A DNA stretch of 64,000 nucleotides from positions 496,001 through 560,000 of the forward strand of contig JBBBDQ010001271.1 of assembly GCA_037127315.1 (NCBI GenBank). Reading direction: 5' to 3'. Position 1 is the stretch's first letter; the number at the start of each line of letters is the position of its first letter. The notes under the pieces were generated by a model. The model did no database searches, was not told the origin of the DNA, and saw only the letters and a list, made by a program, of their open reading frames with translations. The position numbers and the translations under genes were made by a program. This document shows, piece after piece, positions 45,525 to 55,640 of this stretch. The stretch comes from Ascarosepion bandense (lineage: Eukaryota; Mollusca; Cephalopoda; Sepiida; Sepiidae).

Positions 45525-47290
45525 TATTCACAATTGAATTAAATTATTTATGCAATTATTATCTTTAAAAATCTTGGTAAAATTATTTTTTTACATGTTA
45601 CCTCCTCCTCCAATTAATTGCATAAAAGGTCTAGAAATACATTATCTATACAATTTTTTTTATTATTTAAATGCAAGACTCATTGGGGAATGTATTTTTT
45701 TTATTACGAGATATTTTTCCGAAAACCGTCTCCGAATAGTAAAAACCAAAACAAGGCATTAAAACTACGCTATTCTTAATAGAGATAAACTTTTAAATGA
45801 TTTTATAAATAATATAATTTTATGAAATCTTATTCTGAACAAGAAAAAACTTTGATGAATAAGGAACGTTTATAAGAATTATTTTCATTTTTTTCTTTGC
45901 TTCAAAGTTTCAAACATCTTTTAAATCTATTCCAGTTATTCAGTGTCTTCGTTCAATAATTCGCTAAAAAAGATTTACAAATCGAAAATTCAAAACCCTA
46001 ATACAAATCATTTAGAATTAAGATCTTTATATTAATTTCTAATTTTTTTATTTATGTTAAACTGCACATTTTCATTTACTATGGAAAATTAAAAGGTAAT
46101 ATGTTTCAAGGGTTGTTCCATTTACAAAATGTTAAATTCGATTATGTCATTTTTGGTCACCATACTCCCAAATTGATTGATAACAAGTGCTGCCATCACC
46201 TACTTGAAAGGTCAGCGAGTCAGACCTTTGTGATTAAGAAATACTTTTATTTTAAATTTAATGCCATAAACAAGTAATAATTGTTTAAATCAGATTCATT
46301 TAATTTTAAATTTACTAAATTTTCAAAAATAATAAGTGAGAGATGTATATTTTATTTTTGCAAGATTTTAAAACCGAGAATTAACTTTTGTTTGCGAATT
46401 TGTTGATCGCTCAAAAATGGCAGAGAAATTGGAAGTTAAAAAAAAAACTCAAAATTTTAGCTTCAAAGGAATATAATTTCTGTTTGAAATACATCAGAGT
46501 ATTTTGCTTATTGGAAATAGTAAGTTTAATCATTTAACTTTTAATTAAGCTAAATTGAAAATTTCAAGAAAATTTTTTATTTTAAAAAATTCAATTAAAA
46601 CTTAGGTATCGAAAATGGAGTGGAGGTACCTATGTTTATGTGAGTGATTATGGATCTTTTATATGAAATAAAGAAAATTCGAAACGGACGTTGCTTTGGC
46701 TAAAGTTATATTCCCTTAGCAAAGAAACGTGTTATATCGTGGAGAATAACAAATTTCTTTGCCCAGACAACCAGGATAGCACAATCGACTCTGACAACCA
46801 GAAGCCAAGATAAATTATCTGATATCCTTTACTTTTATTCATACTTTGTCTAACTCAAAAATTCTGAAATTAAGTATTTTTATCAATTCAAACACTTTCT
46901 TGCTGTAAATTAATTTGAAAGTAGAGAGTCTTGTCTGCTGAAAAATTGTGACAAAACGGAAACTCATCACAGAAGTGTTGAGAAAATAGCCTTACACCTG
47001 ATTCCACGCGCATTTAAAACGGCTCTAACTGGTAATGTGCAAGACTACAACATTATAACTTGGGATTATTTTCCATAGAAGTGATACATATTATTGATAC
47101 AGACGAAGCTTAATTCGGCAGAAGGTTATATCAGAAGAAAATTGTAGGAAAACTGTGTTGGTCTAATGTTCCAAGTTGAGAAGTGCCTTACTTTGAAAAC
47201 CAGCTTTCGAAATGTTGGCATTTTTGTGTTTCGATCAATAGCCTGCGGAAGGAAATAAACTGCTGTCTCACTTATGAGATAGAACTGATC
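45525..47290. other. No recognised gene
   Basis: Very AT-rich. A 70-codon frame at 45550 has no recognisable features. Confidence 0.45.
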
Positions 47291-47335
47291 ATTATTATTA
47301 TTACTACTACTACTACTACTACTACTATTATTATT
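47291..47335. repeat. (ATT)n(ACT)n trinucleotide repeat
   Basis: ATT and ACT triplets directly precede the 5S-headed SINE. Confidence 0.9.
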
Positions 47336-47336
47336 G

Positions 47337-47785
47337 TGGCTTATAGCCAAAACACGTTGAAACAACGGTTCACGTACGATCACCGAAATTAAGCAACGTC
47401 GAGCCAATCAGTGCCTAGACTGGTGCCCACTTGGAAAAACTAGTGGCATGTACAGATGGCGTAATGGGCTTTATGGACATATCACGGTAAACCAACAGTT
47501 TACTTACCGAAGTTAATCAACCTCGAGCCTAGTCAGTACCTAGATGGGTAACCGCTTGCGAATATGAGTTTGAGTAAACTGGAATGTACGGGCATTGTAA
47601 TGGATAATCTCTCGGAATGGAGAAGAGGCTAGTTCCAATTCTAGTCGGGTTCGTTATATTCACTTACGTGAAAATTGCATTAGGAAAGATGTGAATGCAC
47701 CTCTGCAATATGGGTTAACTAGTAAATCTTGTATAACTAAACCATTATTATTTAAAAAAAACTTTTCTTACAATGTAACAATACA
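47337..47785 (+). mobile_element. SINE with two tandem 5S-rRNA heads
   Basis: Unit 1 (47337-47450) follows 5S rRNA nearly from its 5' end (GGCTTATAGCCAAAACAC, TTAAGCAACGTCGAGCCAAT, CAGTGCCTAGACTGG). Unit 2 (47470-47570) repeats it (TTAATCAACCTCGAGCC, TCAGTACCTAGATGGGTAAC, CGCTTGCGAATATGAG). A tRNA-like section (TGGATAATCTCTCGGAATGG, TAGTTCCAATTC) and the family 2 tail follow. Such 5S-5S-tRNA stacking is unusual. Confidence 0.7.
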
Positions 47786-47929
47786 GTCTGACTTTGAACA
47801 ACATTGGAAGGGTTGATGAGCTGTAGAAAACGAAACAGTCAATAAAAATAATTAATTAATGAATCGGATTTCATTCACCAGTTTAAAAAAAGGCGCTTAA
47901 ATATTCTTTATTTTGCGCACACACGCACA

Positions 47930-48103
47930 GGTGTTCGTGTAGTGAAAGAAAGCCACAGATTATGTGTATGTGTCCACTTATTGGAAAGAGAGAGAGAGAG
48001 TATGTGTGTGTCGCCACTAATTTGAGGTAGTGAATATGTGTATGTCTCCACTTATTAGAAAGAGAGAGAGAGAGTGTGTGTGTGTGGGGGTGCATGTATC
48101 CAC

Positions 48104-48151
<48 letters not shown>

Positions 48152-48503
48152 TCTCCATCTATTAGAGAAAGCGGTTATGTGTATGTCGCCAGTAGTTTTA
48201 GGGACATAATGTGTGTGTCTCCACCACTAGAGTGCGAGAAAGAGTATGTGCATGTCTCCACTTATTAGATAGATAGATAGATAGAGAGAGAGAGGGGGGG
48301 GGAGAGTGCGTGTGTGTGTGTATTTCTTTACTTATTATAGAGCGAGAGAGTGTATGTCTTCCCTTATTAGCGAGAGTGACTAGATGTATCTCTACGAATA
48401 TCAGAGCGAGTGAGTTAATATATGTCTCCACTTATTTGAGAGATACAGAAAATGTATGTTTATATCTCCACTTATTAGAATGAGAGAGTATGTGTGTGTC
48501 TCC

Positions 48504-48507
<4 letters not shown>
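47930..48507 (-). repeat. Degenerate minisatellite with GA tracts
   Basis: About a dozen irregular units contain TATGTGTGTGTCTCCACTTA plus TTAGA and (GA)n of variable length, including about 20 GA at 48108-48149. It ends in (TA)n at 48508-48541. Confidence 0.75.
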
Positions 48508-48544
<37 letters not shown>

Positions 48545-48579
48545 TGGGTGGTGTATTGAAATACAATAAAACTACTTAC

Positions 48580-48615
48580 ATTTTGGCTTTGGTGTGCATT
48601 TTACTAAGCATCTTT
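48580..48615 (-). CDS. WAP-domain gene mini-exon
   Basis: An acceptor (TTTCTTTTTCGTTTTCAG) precedes only 36 nt and GTAAGTAG. Phase 1-1 reading is RCLVKCTPKPK, a C-x3-C-T motif like the exons at 63.3k and 63.8k. The flanking bases complete Gln and Ser codons with the neighbouring exons. One of the smallest exons here; retained frame and consensus sites support it. Confidence 0.7.
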
Positions 48616-48889
48616 CTGAAAACGAAAAAGAAAAGTCTTTTGAAATGGAAAATGACGCTTTAATCATGAACTTGAACAATTTAATTCTTAAATTTCACTA
48701 AAATACTTATTACCATATATACTCGAGTGGAGTGCAACTTTTTTTGTGGGGGGTTTACGCAAAAAAAGGAGTCGTTATATATATAATTTTTAAAATACGG
48801 TTGAAAGGTATATTGTATTTATGGGCAAAAGTCCTCAGTATCAAAGTTAAAGTAAATATGTAAATATAAAATGTGTACTAAGCGGCAAT

Positions 48890-48921
48890 AGTCTGTTTCA
48901 TGTTTGAAAGAAATCTTCAGG
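48890..48921 (-). ncRNA. Decayed hammerhead-like motif
   Basis: CTGAAGA (48920-48914) and GAAA (48899-48896) are present on the minus strand with CAGACTA following, but stem II does not pair. It lies right after the stop of a minus-strand PLE tail and aligns with 42298-42333. Confidence 0.4.
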
Positions 48922-49022
48922 TTATGTGTACTGTGTAGGATTCATTATTTTCTGTACGCTTAAGCAAATTCAGCAGTAATTTCTGTTTATTATTTTCTTG
49001 TCTAAGTATATATGTGTTTTCA
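48917..49022 (-). mobile_element. PLE C-terminal fragment, inverted copy
   Basis: The minus strand reads ENTYILRQENNKQK then LLLNLLKRTENNESYTVHIT and stop. The first 43 bp are an exact inverted copy of 49036-49078. Confidence 0.5.
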
Positions 49023-49078
49023 GAAAAACGCTCGTTGAAAACACATATATACTTAGACAAGAAAATAATAAACAGAAA
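48980..49078. repeat. Perfect 43-bp inverted repeat with 13-nt loop
   Basis: The left arm (48980-49022) is the exact reverse complement of the right arm (49036-49078). The loop is GAAAAACGCTCGT. The arms encode the same PLE residues in opposite directions. Confidence 0.95.
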
Positions 49079-49144
49079 CTCAAAATCCTGGAAGCTATCT
49101 ACATTAAACAACTTAAACCTGGTTTGAATACGATACATTTTTAA
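49036..49144 (+). mobile_element. PLE GIY-YIG-type C-terminal tail
   Basis: The open frame reads ENTYILRQENNKQK, LKILEAIYIKQLKPGLNTIHF and TAA at 49142-49144. 'EA-IYIK-x-KP-x-LN' is the usual closing motif of GIY-YIG endonuclease domains in Penelope-like elements (recognised from the family in general). Confidence 0.6.
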
Positions 49145-49318
49145 ATCTCAACTAACATACTCAAATGCCTGTAATCGGATCAGGGACCACAACGCCACCA
49201 TTTTGTCACTGTCTGCGGCCATCCGCGACAGGAGGGATGGACTTGTATTTTCAATTTAATTCTCTTTATTGTTAATAACTTAAATGTTCTATGTTTACTG
49301 TGTGTTAATATTTATTCT

Positions 49319-49489
49319 TTGATAATGGCTTATGTGAGCCGAAAGCTTAGACCCGATAAAATAATAAACAAGTACTGTGATTTTTTGTTGTCTTTCAACG
49401 ATATCACCATCAAGTATATCAGACGGTACGAACGGATCCTACACAAAATTAATAGACAAAACTTGTTTATATTATTCAATGAAACTTGC

Positions 49490-49495
<6 letters not shown>
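49319..49495 (+). mobile_element. PLE ORF start, 180 bp after a PLE tail
   Basis: A hammerhead-like start (GATAATGGCTTATGTGAGCC, GAAAGCTTAG) leads into MAYVSRKLRPDKIINKY, TIKYIRRYERILHKINR and LFNETCI, then (TA)n at 49493-49541. It is the same family of N-terminus as at 34.6k but a different subfamily. Confidence 0.6.
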
Positions 49496-49543
<48 letters not shown>

Positions 49544-49621
49544 CTTACCATACCATACACACAACTGAGTATTCTTCACTTGCATAATTTTTAAATTAAT
49601 ATTTATAATGAAGTAGTCTAT

Positions 49622-49639
49622 TTTTACACACACACACAT

Positions 49640-49671
<32 letters not shown>

Positions 49672-49852
49672 TAGCAGTATAGCTCGGCGTTGCTCGAGTG
49701 TAATGAACACTTTAAATCTAATCTATGATCCTGGAGCTCAGACTCAGCCTAAAGAATATTTGTGTGAAGTTTTTTTGAGAATCGGATAAAAATTGTGGAT
49801 TTGTATACAGGACATACAGACAGATAAACAGACACACACACAAACATCTTGC

Positions 49853-49896
<44 letters not shown>

Positions 49897-50275
49897 CGAT
49901 TTTCTGCACTCTTGTAACAATTGCAACCTTGAAACTTCTGAATATCGTTTGTTATGTCTTTGTCTATGAGTGTGTCAAATTTGATTAAAATCAAACCACT
50001 CCTTCTATAACTCGATTTTTTCGATTATCGATTTTCGATATTTATCGGGGTACCTCGACACAAAACGTAGCTAAGAACACTCGCAAACGCTTATGGTACA
50101 TCTGTGTAAATTTTCAAGAAAATCGGTACAGCAGTTTCGGAGTCTGTTGGTAACGGACACACATACACACACACACAGACACACACACAGACAAAGTTCC
50201 ATTTATAAATAAGTTTAGATAGATATATATATATATATTAATAGTAATAATAAATAGACATTTGTTTCTTACCTT
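49622..50275. repeat. Microsatellite-rich stretch
   Basis: (TA)n at 49639-49665 and 49857-49893, and CA/GA tracts near 50160-50190. The intervening text (AATCGGATAAAAATTGTGGA, AAAATCGGTACAGCAGTTTC) occurs as two degenerate copies, probably an unclassified repeat. Confidence 0.5.
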
Positions 50276-50561
50276 TTGGTAAAACTAAGTTTTTAGGAAT
50301 GTTGTAAAATTTTCTAAGTAATATTTATGCTATCGATTTATATACATACACACACATGTATATATATATATATACATATATATATAGACAGAGAGAAAGA
50401 GAGAGAGACAGACAGAAAGAAAGAAAGAAAGAGAGAAAGAGAAAGAGGTAGAAGAGCAAACCTGAAAACAAGAGAAATAGAATAAAATAATGAAAAAATG
50501 GTTTGAAAGATAAAAAAAAAACAGTGAAAATTCAAAGACTAGATTTTTTTTGTTTACTTAC

Positions 50562-50606
50562 GGTAGGTGTTTTGAAAAGCATCACATGTATATTCACAGT
50601 CAATAA
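50562..50606 (-). CDS. WAP-domain gene mini-exon
   Basis: An acceptor (CATTATTCTTTCAG) precedes 45 nt and GTAAGTAA. Phase 1-1 reading is IDCEYTCDAFQNTY, with the recurrent C-x3-C motif. It lies between repeat R2 copy 2 (starting 50.8k) and the exon at 48.6k. The intron upstream would span about 12.7 kb, full of LINE, PLE and SINE insertions. Confidence 0.75.
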
Positions 50607-50864
50607 CTGAAAGAATAATGAACCAAATTAGTTAGACGAAATATAAACCGAAACAATCTTAAAAATGTCATCTGACATTTTGGATGTTACAATGAATTGT
50701 GGGATCTGAAATTAAGAATTAAAATCATCTTTTTTCTTCACATTTAGAAAAATTCACGATGACGTATGAAATCCTGGTTTTGCCGTATAAAAATTTGTTC
50801 ATCTCGTGCTTACAGAAAAGGTCGAAACCGGATTTCGCAAGTAGAGGTTAAATTGATTTTTTAA

Positions 50865-50960
50865 CCAATGGAAGCGATTTGCAAGACCAAAAAAGGACTT
50901 AGCGATCAAGAGCAAACTATTTAAATGACTATATAAATGACTTCTATCAGCATCAGTCAG
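50865..50960 (+). promoter_or_regulatory. CCAAT/TATA promoter-like block
   Basis: CCAAT (50865-50869), TATATAAA (50930-50937) and TCAGTCAG (50953-50960) repeat the arrangement at 44126-44226. Copy 3 of the repeat (58.8k) has lost the CCAAT and TATA elements. Confidence 0.4.
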
Positions 50961-51144
50961 TCGGATGGAAGCAGCGAGATAGATACAACTAAAATTTAAC
51001 GGGAAAAATTTCAACCACAACCCAGACATAAGGTCGCGTCGTATATTGTTCTCTTTATCCTTCTTTCTCGTGTGCTGATTCCTTTTACTTCTTCTTCTCT
51101 ATTCAAAGACATCCCTACAAAACAAACGCTCATGCATACTTACA

Positions 51145-51425
51145 TACGTACGCATTCTCTTCCATATACTTGCTTCCCTGACAGCTACAATCTCCAAGAA
51201 TTTAAATGTAAGGTCAACAGCCATCTCCTATCTCTCTGACTCACACCCTTTCCTTCATGTTCTTTTCCCCGTCCACTCTACTCTCATCAGCTCTCTTCAC
51301 ACCAGTGTTTTATCCCATTCTCTGACACCCCCTATAACTCGTTCTTCTTTCTCATTACTCTCTTCCTATGTAACCCCCTGCACACCAGTGGCAGTATAAA
51401 TGTCTTGCTTGGGGTAAATTATATA
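51145..51425 (+). mobile_element. Jockey/CR1-like LINE 3' end
   Basis: Coding trace PDSYNLQEFKCKVNSHLL, then TATGTAACCCCCTGCACACC, AGTGGCAGT and TTGCTTGGGGTAAATTA. It is inserted into repeat R2 copy 2. Confidence 0.75.
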
Positions 51426-52294
51426 TACATATATATATATACTTTGAGATTTCACTCGCCAGGTCGACTCAGTCGATTAAAAACTTACTTGGGGCGATTA
51501 AAGTTTATTTCTTTACTCGCCCGCGGTCGATTTAAAATTTTACAATAAAACGTGTTCTTTCAAACATAGAAAAAAGGAAATCTGATTTCTTTTACAACCC
51601 AAAAGTATGCCAGTGAAGTTTCACAAGTTACTTACAATGGCCTACAATGATATTATTTTGTCGTCCCGTTCAGTGTAAGCATTCGTTTACTTAACGCTTG
51701 CAGAGTGAAGCCAAAATGTCTCTGTCGCCCAGAATAAAGACGCTCATGGATTTTTAGAAACTCATTTGGAAAATATTATCCTATATTTCCTTCCCGCTTA
51801 CGAAAAGTAAAAATGAACATTTGAAAGAAAGAAAACAAAATAAGCATACTTCATTCAACCACGCACCGAAAAACAAATTATACAAGTAATATTTTTTATA
51901 GAAACTTGTTGAGAGAATCAGACTTCTTATTTATTTATCATCTATGAGATGGAGGTTGTCGTCAAAAGAAAGAAACTACGAATTTAGGTACCTCCACTCA
52001 ATTGCCAAAATAAAAAACAGTATATCATGATGTTAACAGGGCTCAGGCTTAATATAAACTAAATTTTATCATCAAAATGTTTATGCTTTTATTAGGGGGA
52101 AATTTTTAAATACTTTCTAACACGTTCGAAATTTTAATTAGAATTGCATTTTTTTATTTTCCATCAGCGATCCACGCTATGCTTACGTAAGGCGACTATT
52201 AAGAAAATGGAGTCGGTCGAGTAAAATGATTTTGGGGTGAGTAAATTTTCCCTTGCTCTCGACGACTTGCTCTCTTATTTTCAAATCTCATAGG

Positions 52295-52324
<30 letters not shown>

Positions 52325-52331
<7 letters not shown>

Positions 52332-53170
52332 AGCGTTTCACCCCGAGCAAGGCATGTCACTGCCACTACTGTGCAGGGGGCTACGTAGAGTGGAGAAAGG
52401 CTGATTAAATATAGGAAATAACAGAGGGTGGGTGATAGGCGGGTGAGGATACCGAGAATGAGGGTTGGGTAGATGAGAGTGTTGGGAGAATAGTTGGGAG
52501 TTAGTGTGATAGGAGGTGTCTATTGACCCTACATTTAAACACCTGGAGATTGTAACTGTCGGGAAAGCAGACTTGTGGAAGGGAGTTCCACAGGCGGGAA
52601 GCGCGAGAAAAGAAGGTGTTGGAGTAGAATTTACGGTTACATCTTATTTGTTTAACTGTAAAAGGGTGGGACCTAGTTGCTAATCTAGTATCTCGTGTAA
52701 ATTCGTGCTTAGGCGGCACCAGTGATCTAAGCTCATCGGAGCAGAAGCCATGAAAGTACTTGTAGAAGAGGCACAGGGAAGCTACATCACGCCGGTGTGA
52801 GAGCGGCTACAGCCGGTCTGCCAAGTCAGTATCAACCACGTTACAGATCCTCCTTTGTATTTTGTCAAGAAGCCCAAGGAGAGCAGCAGGGGCACCCGAC
52901 CAGATATGGCAGCAATATTCAATACACGGGCGGATGGTAGATTTGTATATGTGCAGAATAGTTTCAGGTGGGAAAAATTTCCGGGCCCTGCACAGGGAGC
53001 CCACTTTCATAGCAGCAGATTTGGCAATGGATTCAATATAGTCATTCCATTTGAGGTCCGCCGAGAGTGTAAGGCCAAGGAGCCTCTCTGGGAGGCTAGC
53101 CTGTCCCATGCTAATGGGAGGTAGATGCGATTGTCTATGGTGGTTAGTTGATAACAGCTTTGTTTTGGAG
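52325..53170 (-). mobile_element. Jockey/CR1-like LINE, C-terminal region and 3' UTR
   Basis: The best-preserved copy of the 3' half: LGLTLSADLKWNDYIESIAK, PPETILHIYKSTIRPCIEYC, CHIWSGAPAALLGLLDKIQR, ICNVVDTDLADRL, then EFTRDTRLATRSHPFTVKQI and FYSNTFFSRASRLWNSLP. The 3' UTR ends with GCCTTGCTCGGGGTGAAACG at about 52347-52328. Few disruptions, so relatively young; 5'-truncated. Confidence 0.85.
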
Positions 53171-53689
53171 GCATTGAAATTATCAACTGTTATATACTAC
53201 CACTTAGATTCATCTTCTTTAATTGTTATCGCTTTTCTAATTTTCTTATTTTTTCATATTCAGTAGGCCCTTCTGTCTTAGTGGCTTTATTAATTTGCAG
53301 AGAATTGACAAAAAAAGTATTTTAAATTGTATAAGTTACCTCCCTTATTAAGCGTCTATAAAATAGGTTTTTATTCATTCATAAGACCATAACAAAAAGT
53401 TAATTAATTAAAATATGTGAATCAGATATTAACTGAACTTGTATGATAATTATGAATCCTTATCATTCTCACACCATAAGAACCTAACCGAGGAGAATCT
53501 TGAAAACTGAATTAGTTCTAGTTATTTTTAGTTACATTTGATGTTGCTAGGTTTAAGGGAGATAACTCAGTTGTTTATCTTGTTATTTTCGAAGTTCATT
53601 GCTGTCCGGTACAAACGGAGAACGTTTGATAGGAATCTTGTGATGCTAACCTCCAGGAAAGTGACTCATTGCGCCTTTTCGGGCTAATG

Positions 53690-54282
53690 TTTTTAGTTGA
53701 CAAAGTGGAAAGATTATATTGAAACTATTGCTAGGTTATCTGCTAAGAAAGTCGGTTTAACAATAGTGCGAGACAATTTCTGTCTCCGGAATCTAACTTT
53801 AAAAACTAAGTCTACCATACATCCATGCTTAATATTGCTGCCGCATACCGTCCGGTGTCGCTACTATTTACCTTGAGCTCCTTGATAAAATCCAAAGAAG
53901 AATCAGTATTATTGGTACTGATCTGGTAGCTCGGCTTCAGGCATTTACTCACCGTTGTAAGATAACCGATCTGTACTTTCATAATTGTTCGGTATGGTAC
54001 CTAGACATTTTGAATTTAGCGGAGTATTAGACTGACGTCGATAGTTTATCAATTTACAATTGAGATAGCTAGAGATGTAGCCGTAATTGCTTTGCTAACA
54101 GTTTCTTTTCGCACTTATCGCTTGTAGAAATCCCTTCAGATGTTATGATTTTCAGCCAAATTTAATCTGCAAAAAATTAAATGCAATGTCAAACGATATT
54201 TTTCTTTCCGGTTATTTCCGGTTATTATTGATGTTGCAGTTCCTAACCCTGTAACCACTTTTGTTTTAGTGGGTTTGCTGCC
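53690..54282 (+). mobile_element. Jockey/CR1-like LINE C-terminal fragment, diverged
   Basis: Decayed codons (TKWKDYIETIARLSAKK, LDKIQRRISIIGTDLVARLQ) align with 53.1-52.8k. It ends in an eroded 3' UTR (CTGTAACCACTTTTGTTTTA, GTGGGTTTGCTGCCTTGC) exactly where the RT fragment starts. Confidence 0.65.
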
Positions 54283-54828
54283 TTGCATGAGTTGATACAG
54301 ATTAATATAAATCGCTTCACCAGGTCTACTGCTGATATGCTAACGACCATTACCGAGTACATATACCAGGCACTCGACAAGAATGGTGAAGCCCGAACCG
54401 TTGCCTTGGATATCTCCAAAGCATTCGACAGGGTCTGGCATGCTGGCCACTTGTGCAAACTGCGGAGCTATGGGATAACTGGACATCTGTTTGACCTCAT
54501 CCAGTCCTTCCTCTCTAACCGCACATTAAAGGTGGTATTAAATGGGCATGCCTCCCAAAACTACCAGACGAACGCGGGCGTCCCTCAAGGTTCTATCCTA
54601 GGTCCCACGCTCTTTCTGATCTACATTAATGATCTCCCCGACACCATTAGATCCCAAGTTGACATGTATGCCGACGACACAACAATCTACTCCCGCATCG
54701 ATCAGAAACCAGGTCTGGACGACAAAGTGAACCTCGCTGCCGCACTTGAAAGGGACCTCCAATCCGTAGTGACCTGGGGTAGGAAATGGTTGGAAATGGT
54801 TGGCATGTACGCATCGCTCATTCACTAA
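54283..54828 (+). mobile_element. Jockey/CR1-like LINE reverse transcriptase fragment
   Basis: An uninterrupted 181-codon frame contains FTRSTADMLTTITEYIYQAL, VALDISKAFDRVWHAGHL, NAGVPQGSILGPTLFLIYIN and the catalytic VDMYADDTTIYSRI. These are RT blocks of a non-LTR retrotransposon. Both ends are cut off: no endonuclease, and no C-terminal region after TWGRKWLEM. With intact YADD it is recent compared with its neighbours. Confidence 0.85.
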
Positions 54829-54904
54829 TGAATTAGAGCACGCTGGCTATTGGGCGTGTATAATGATAATATACATGTTAAAAAGTCTGCCTTCTTCTAC
54901 CAAG

Positions 54905-55040
54905 CGTCCATAGCCCAGAGGTTAGAATCGCCGACTGATGCCATTTCGGTCGGGTTTCAAACCTAGGTTAAAAGCAATCGGAGTCTAACCGTACTGATGA
55001 GCTGTGTTACAGCGAAACAGATCTGTCTGTGGATGACTAT
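54905..55040 (+). mobile_element. tRNA-promoter/hammerhead SINE-like unit, copy 1
   Basis: A tRNA-like head (GCGTCCATAGCCCAGAGG as A box, TCGGTCGGGTTTCAAACC as B box) is followed 20-odd nt later by a complete hammerhead (54989-55032) and GATGAC plus a (TA)n tract. The order matches copy 2 at 55641-55766. An RNA polymerase III transcript with a self-cleaving 3' end is inferred. Confidence 0.65.
54989..55032 (+). ncRNA. Hammerhead ribozyme, type I, complete core
   Basis: CCGTA pairs with TGTGG (stem I, two wobbles). CTGATGA (54994-55000), stem II GCTGT-GTT-ACAGC (55001-55013, five perfect pairs), GAAA (55014-55017), stem III CAG-AT-CTG (55018-55025) and TC (55026-55027) follow. All invariant core positions are met and the expected cut is after C55027. 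This is the strongest structured-RNA call in the window. Confidence 0.75.
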
Positions 55041-55189
55041 ATATATATATATTTGGACAGTAATCTCTTTTATGTAACTTTGAAGAACTGCGTTCTTGAT
55101 CCTAATTTCGTGAATAAGTATATCGGCCATACCACTACGAAACTAACTTGAAGACTCACGCTACATCTCTCTCAACGGAACTCAATTCT

Positions 55190-55613
55190 ATCTCATTTAA
55201 ACACACATGGGGACCTAACAAACCCTATCCGGAAAATACTCATCGACAACACAAATATCATAGCATCATCCACATGTAAAAATAATGGGTACCTTATTCA
55301 TAAAAACGAAAAACCCAACACTAAATAACATCAACTACGAACACACTGACAAAATGCTTATCGTGTTCGGTACTAAAACAGAAACCACTACTCAACATTA
55401 TACACAACACCACATTCATTTTGTTACACGTAAAATAGCATTCATCTTTGAAAATGGCTAAAAGTAATGACGAAAGCGCTCGGATAAACAAAACATTTGG
55501 ACAATTTTTATATAATTTATATCCTCAAAGGAAAAAAATCAAAAGATCACATGAAAAATTACATAAACAACAAAACCATCGAACCTTGTCTGTCATTTTA
55601 ATGAAAGTTGTTC
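55190..55613 (+). mobile_element. PLE tail-to-head junction fragment
   Basis: A C-terminal tail (LIHKNEKPNTLNNINYEHTD with drift) is followed by about 100 nt and then ATGGCTAAAAGTAATGACG, AAAGCGCTCGG and the ORF start (INKTFGQFLYNLYPQRKKIK, HEKLHKQQNHRTLSVILMKV), which runs into (TA)n at 55614-55639. It aligns with 36525-36965. Confidence 0.6.
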
Positions 55614-55640
55614 ATATATATATATATATATATATATATT

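Larger units (their letters stand above)
50790..52210 (+). repeat. ~1.5-kb repeat R2, copy 2 (LINE inserted)
   Basis: It matches copy 1 in GGATTTCGCAA, TTTTTTAACCAATGGAAGCG, CATCAGTCAG and, after the LINE insert, GGTACCTCCACTCAATTGCC, TCATGATGTTAAC and TTTTATCATCAAAATG. Confidence 0.55.

Noticed and set aside
48198..48431. Ser/Leu/His-rich frames on the minus strand
   Set aside because: They translate the degenerate CTCTCT/CACACA minisatellite.
54905..54975. Possible tRNA gene
   Set aside because: A and B boxes are present but the acceptor and anticodon arms do not close; it fits a SINE head.
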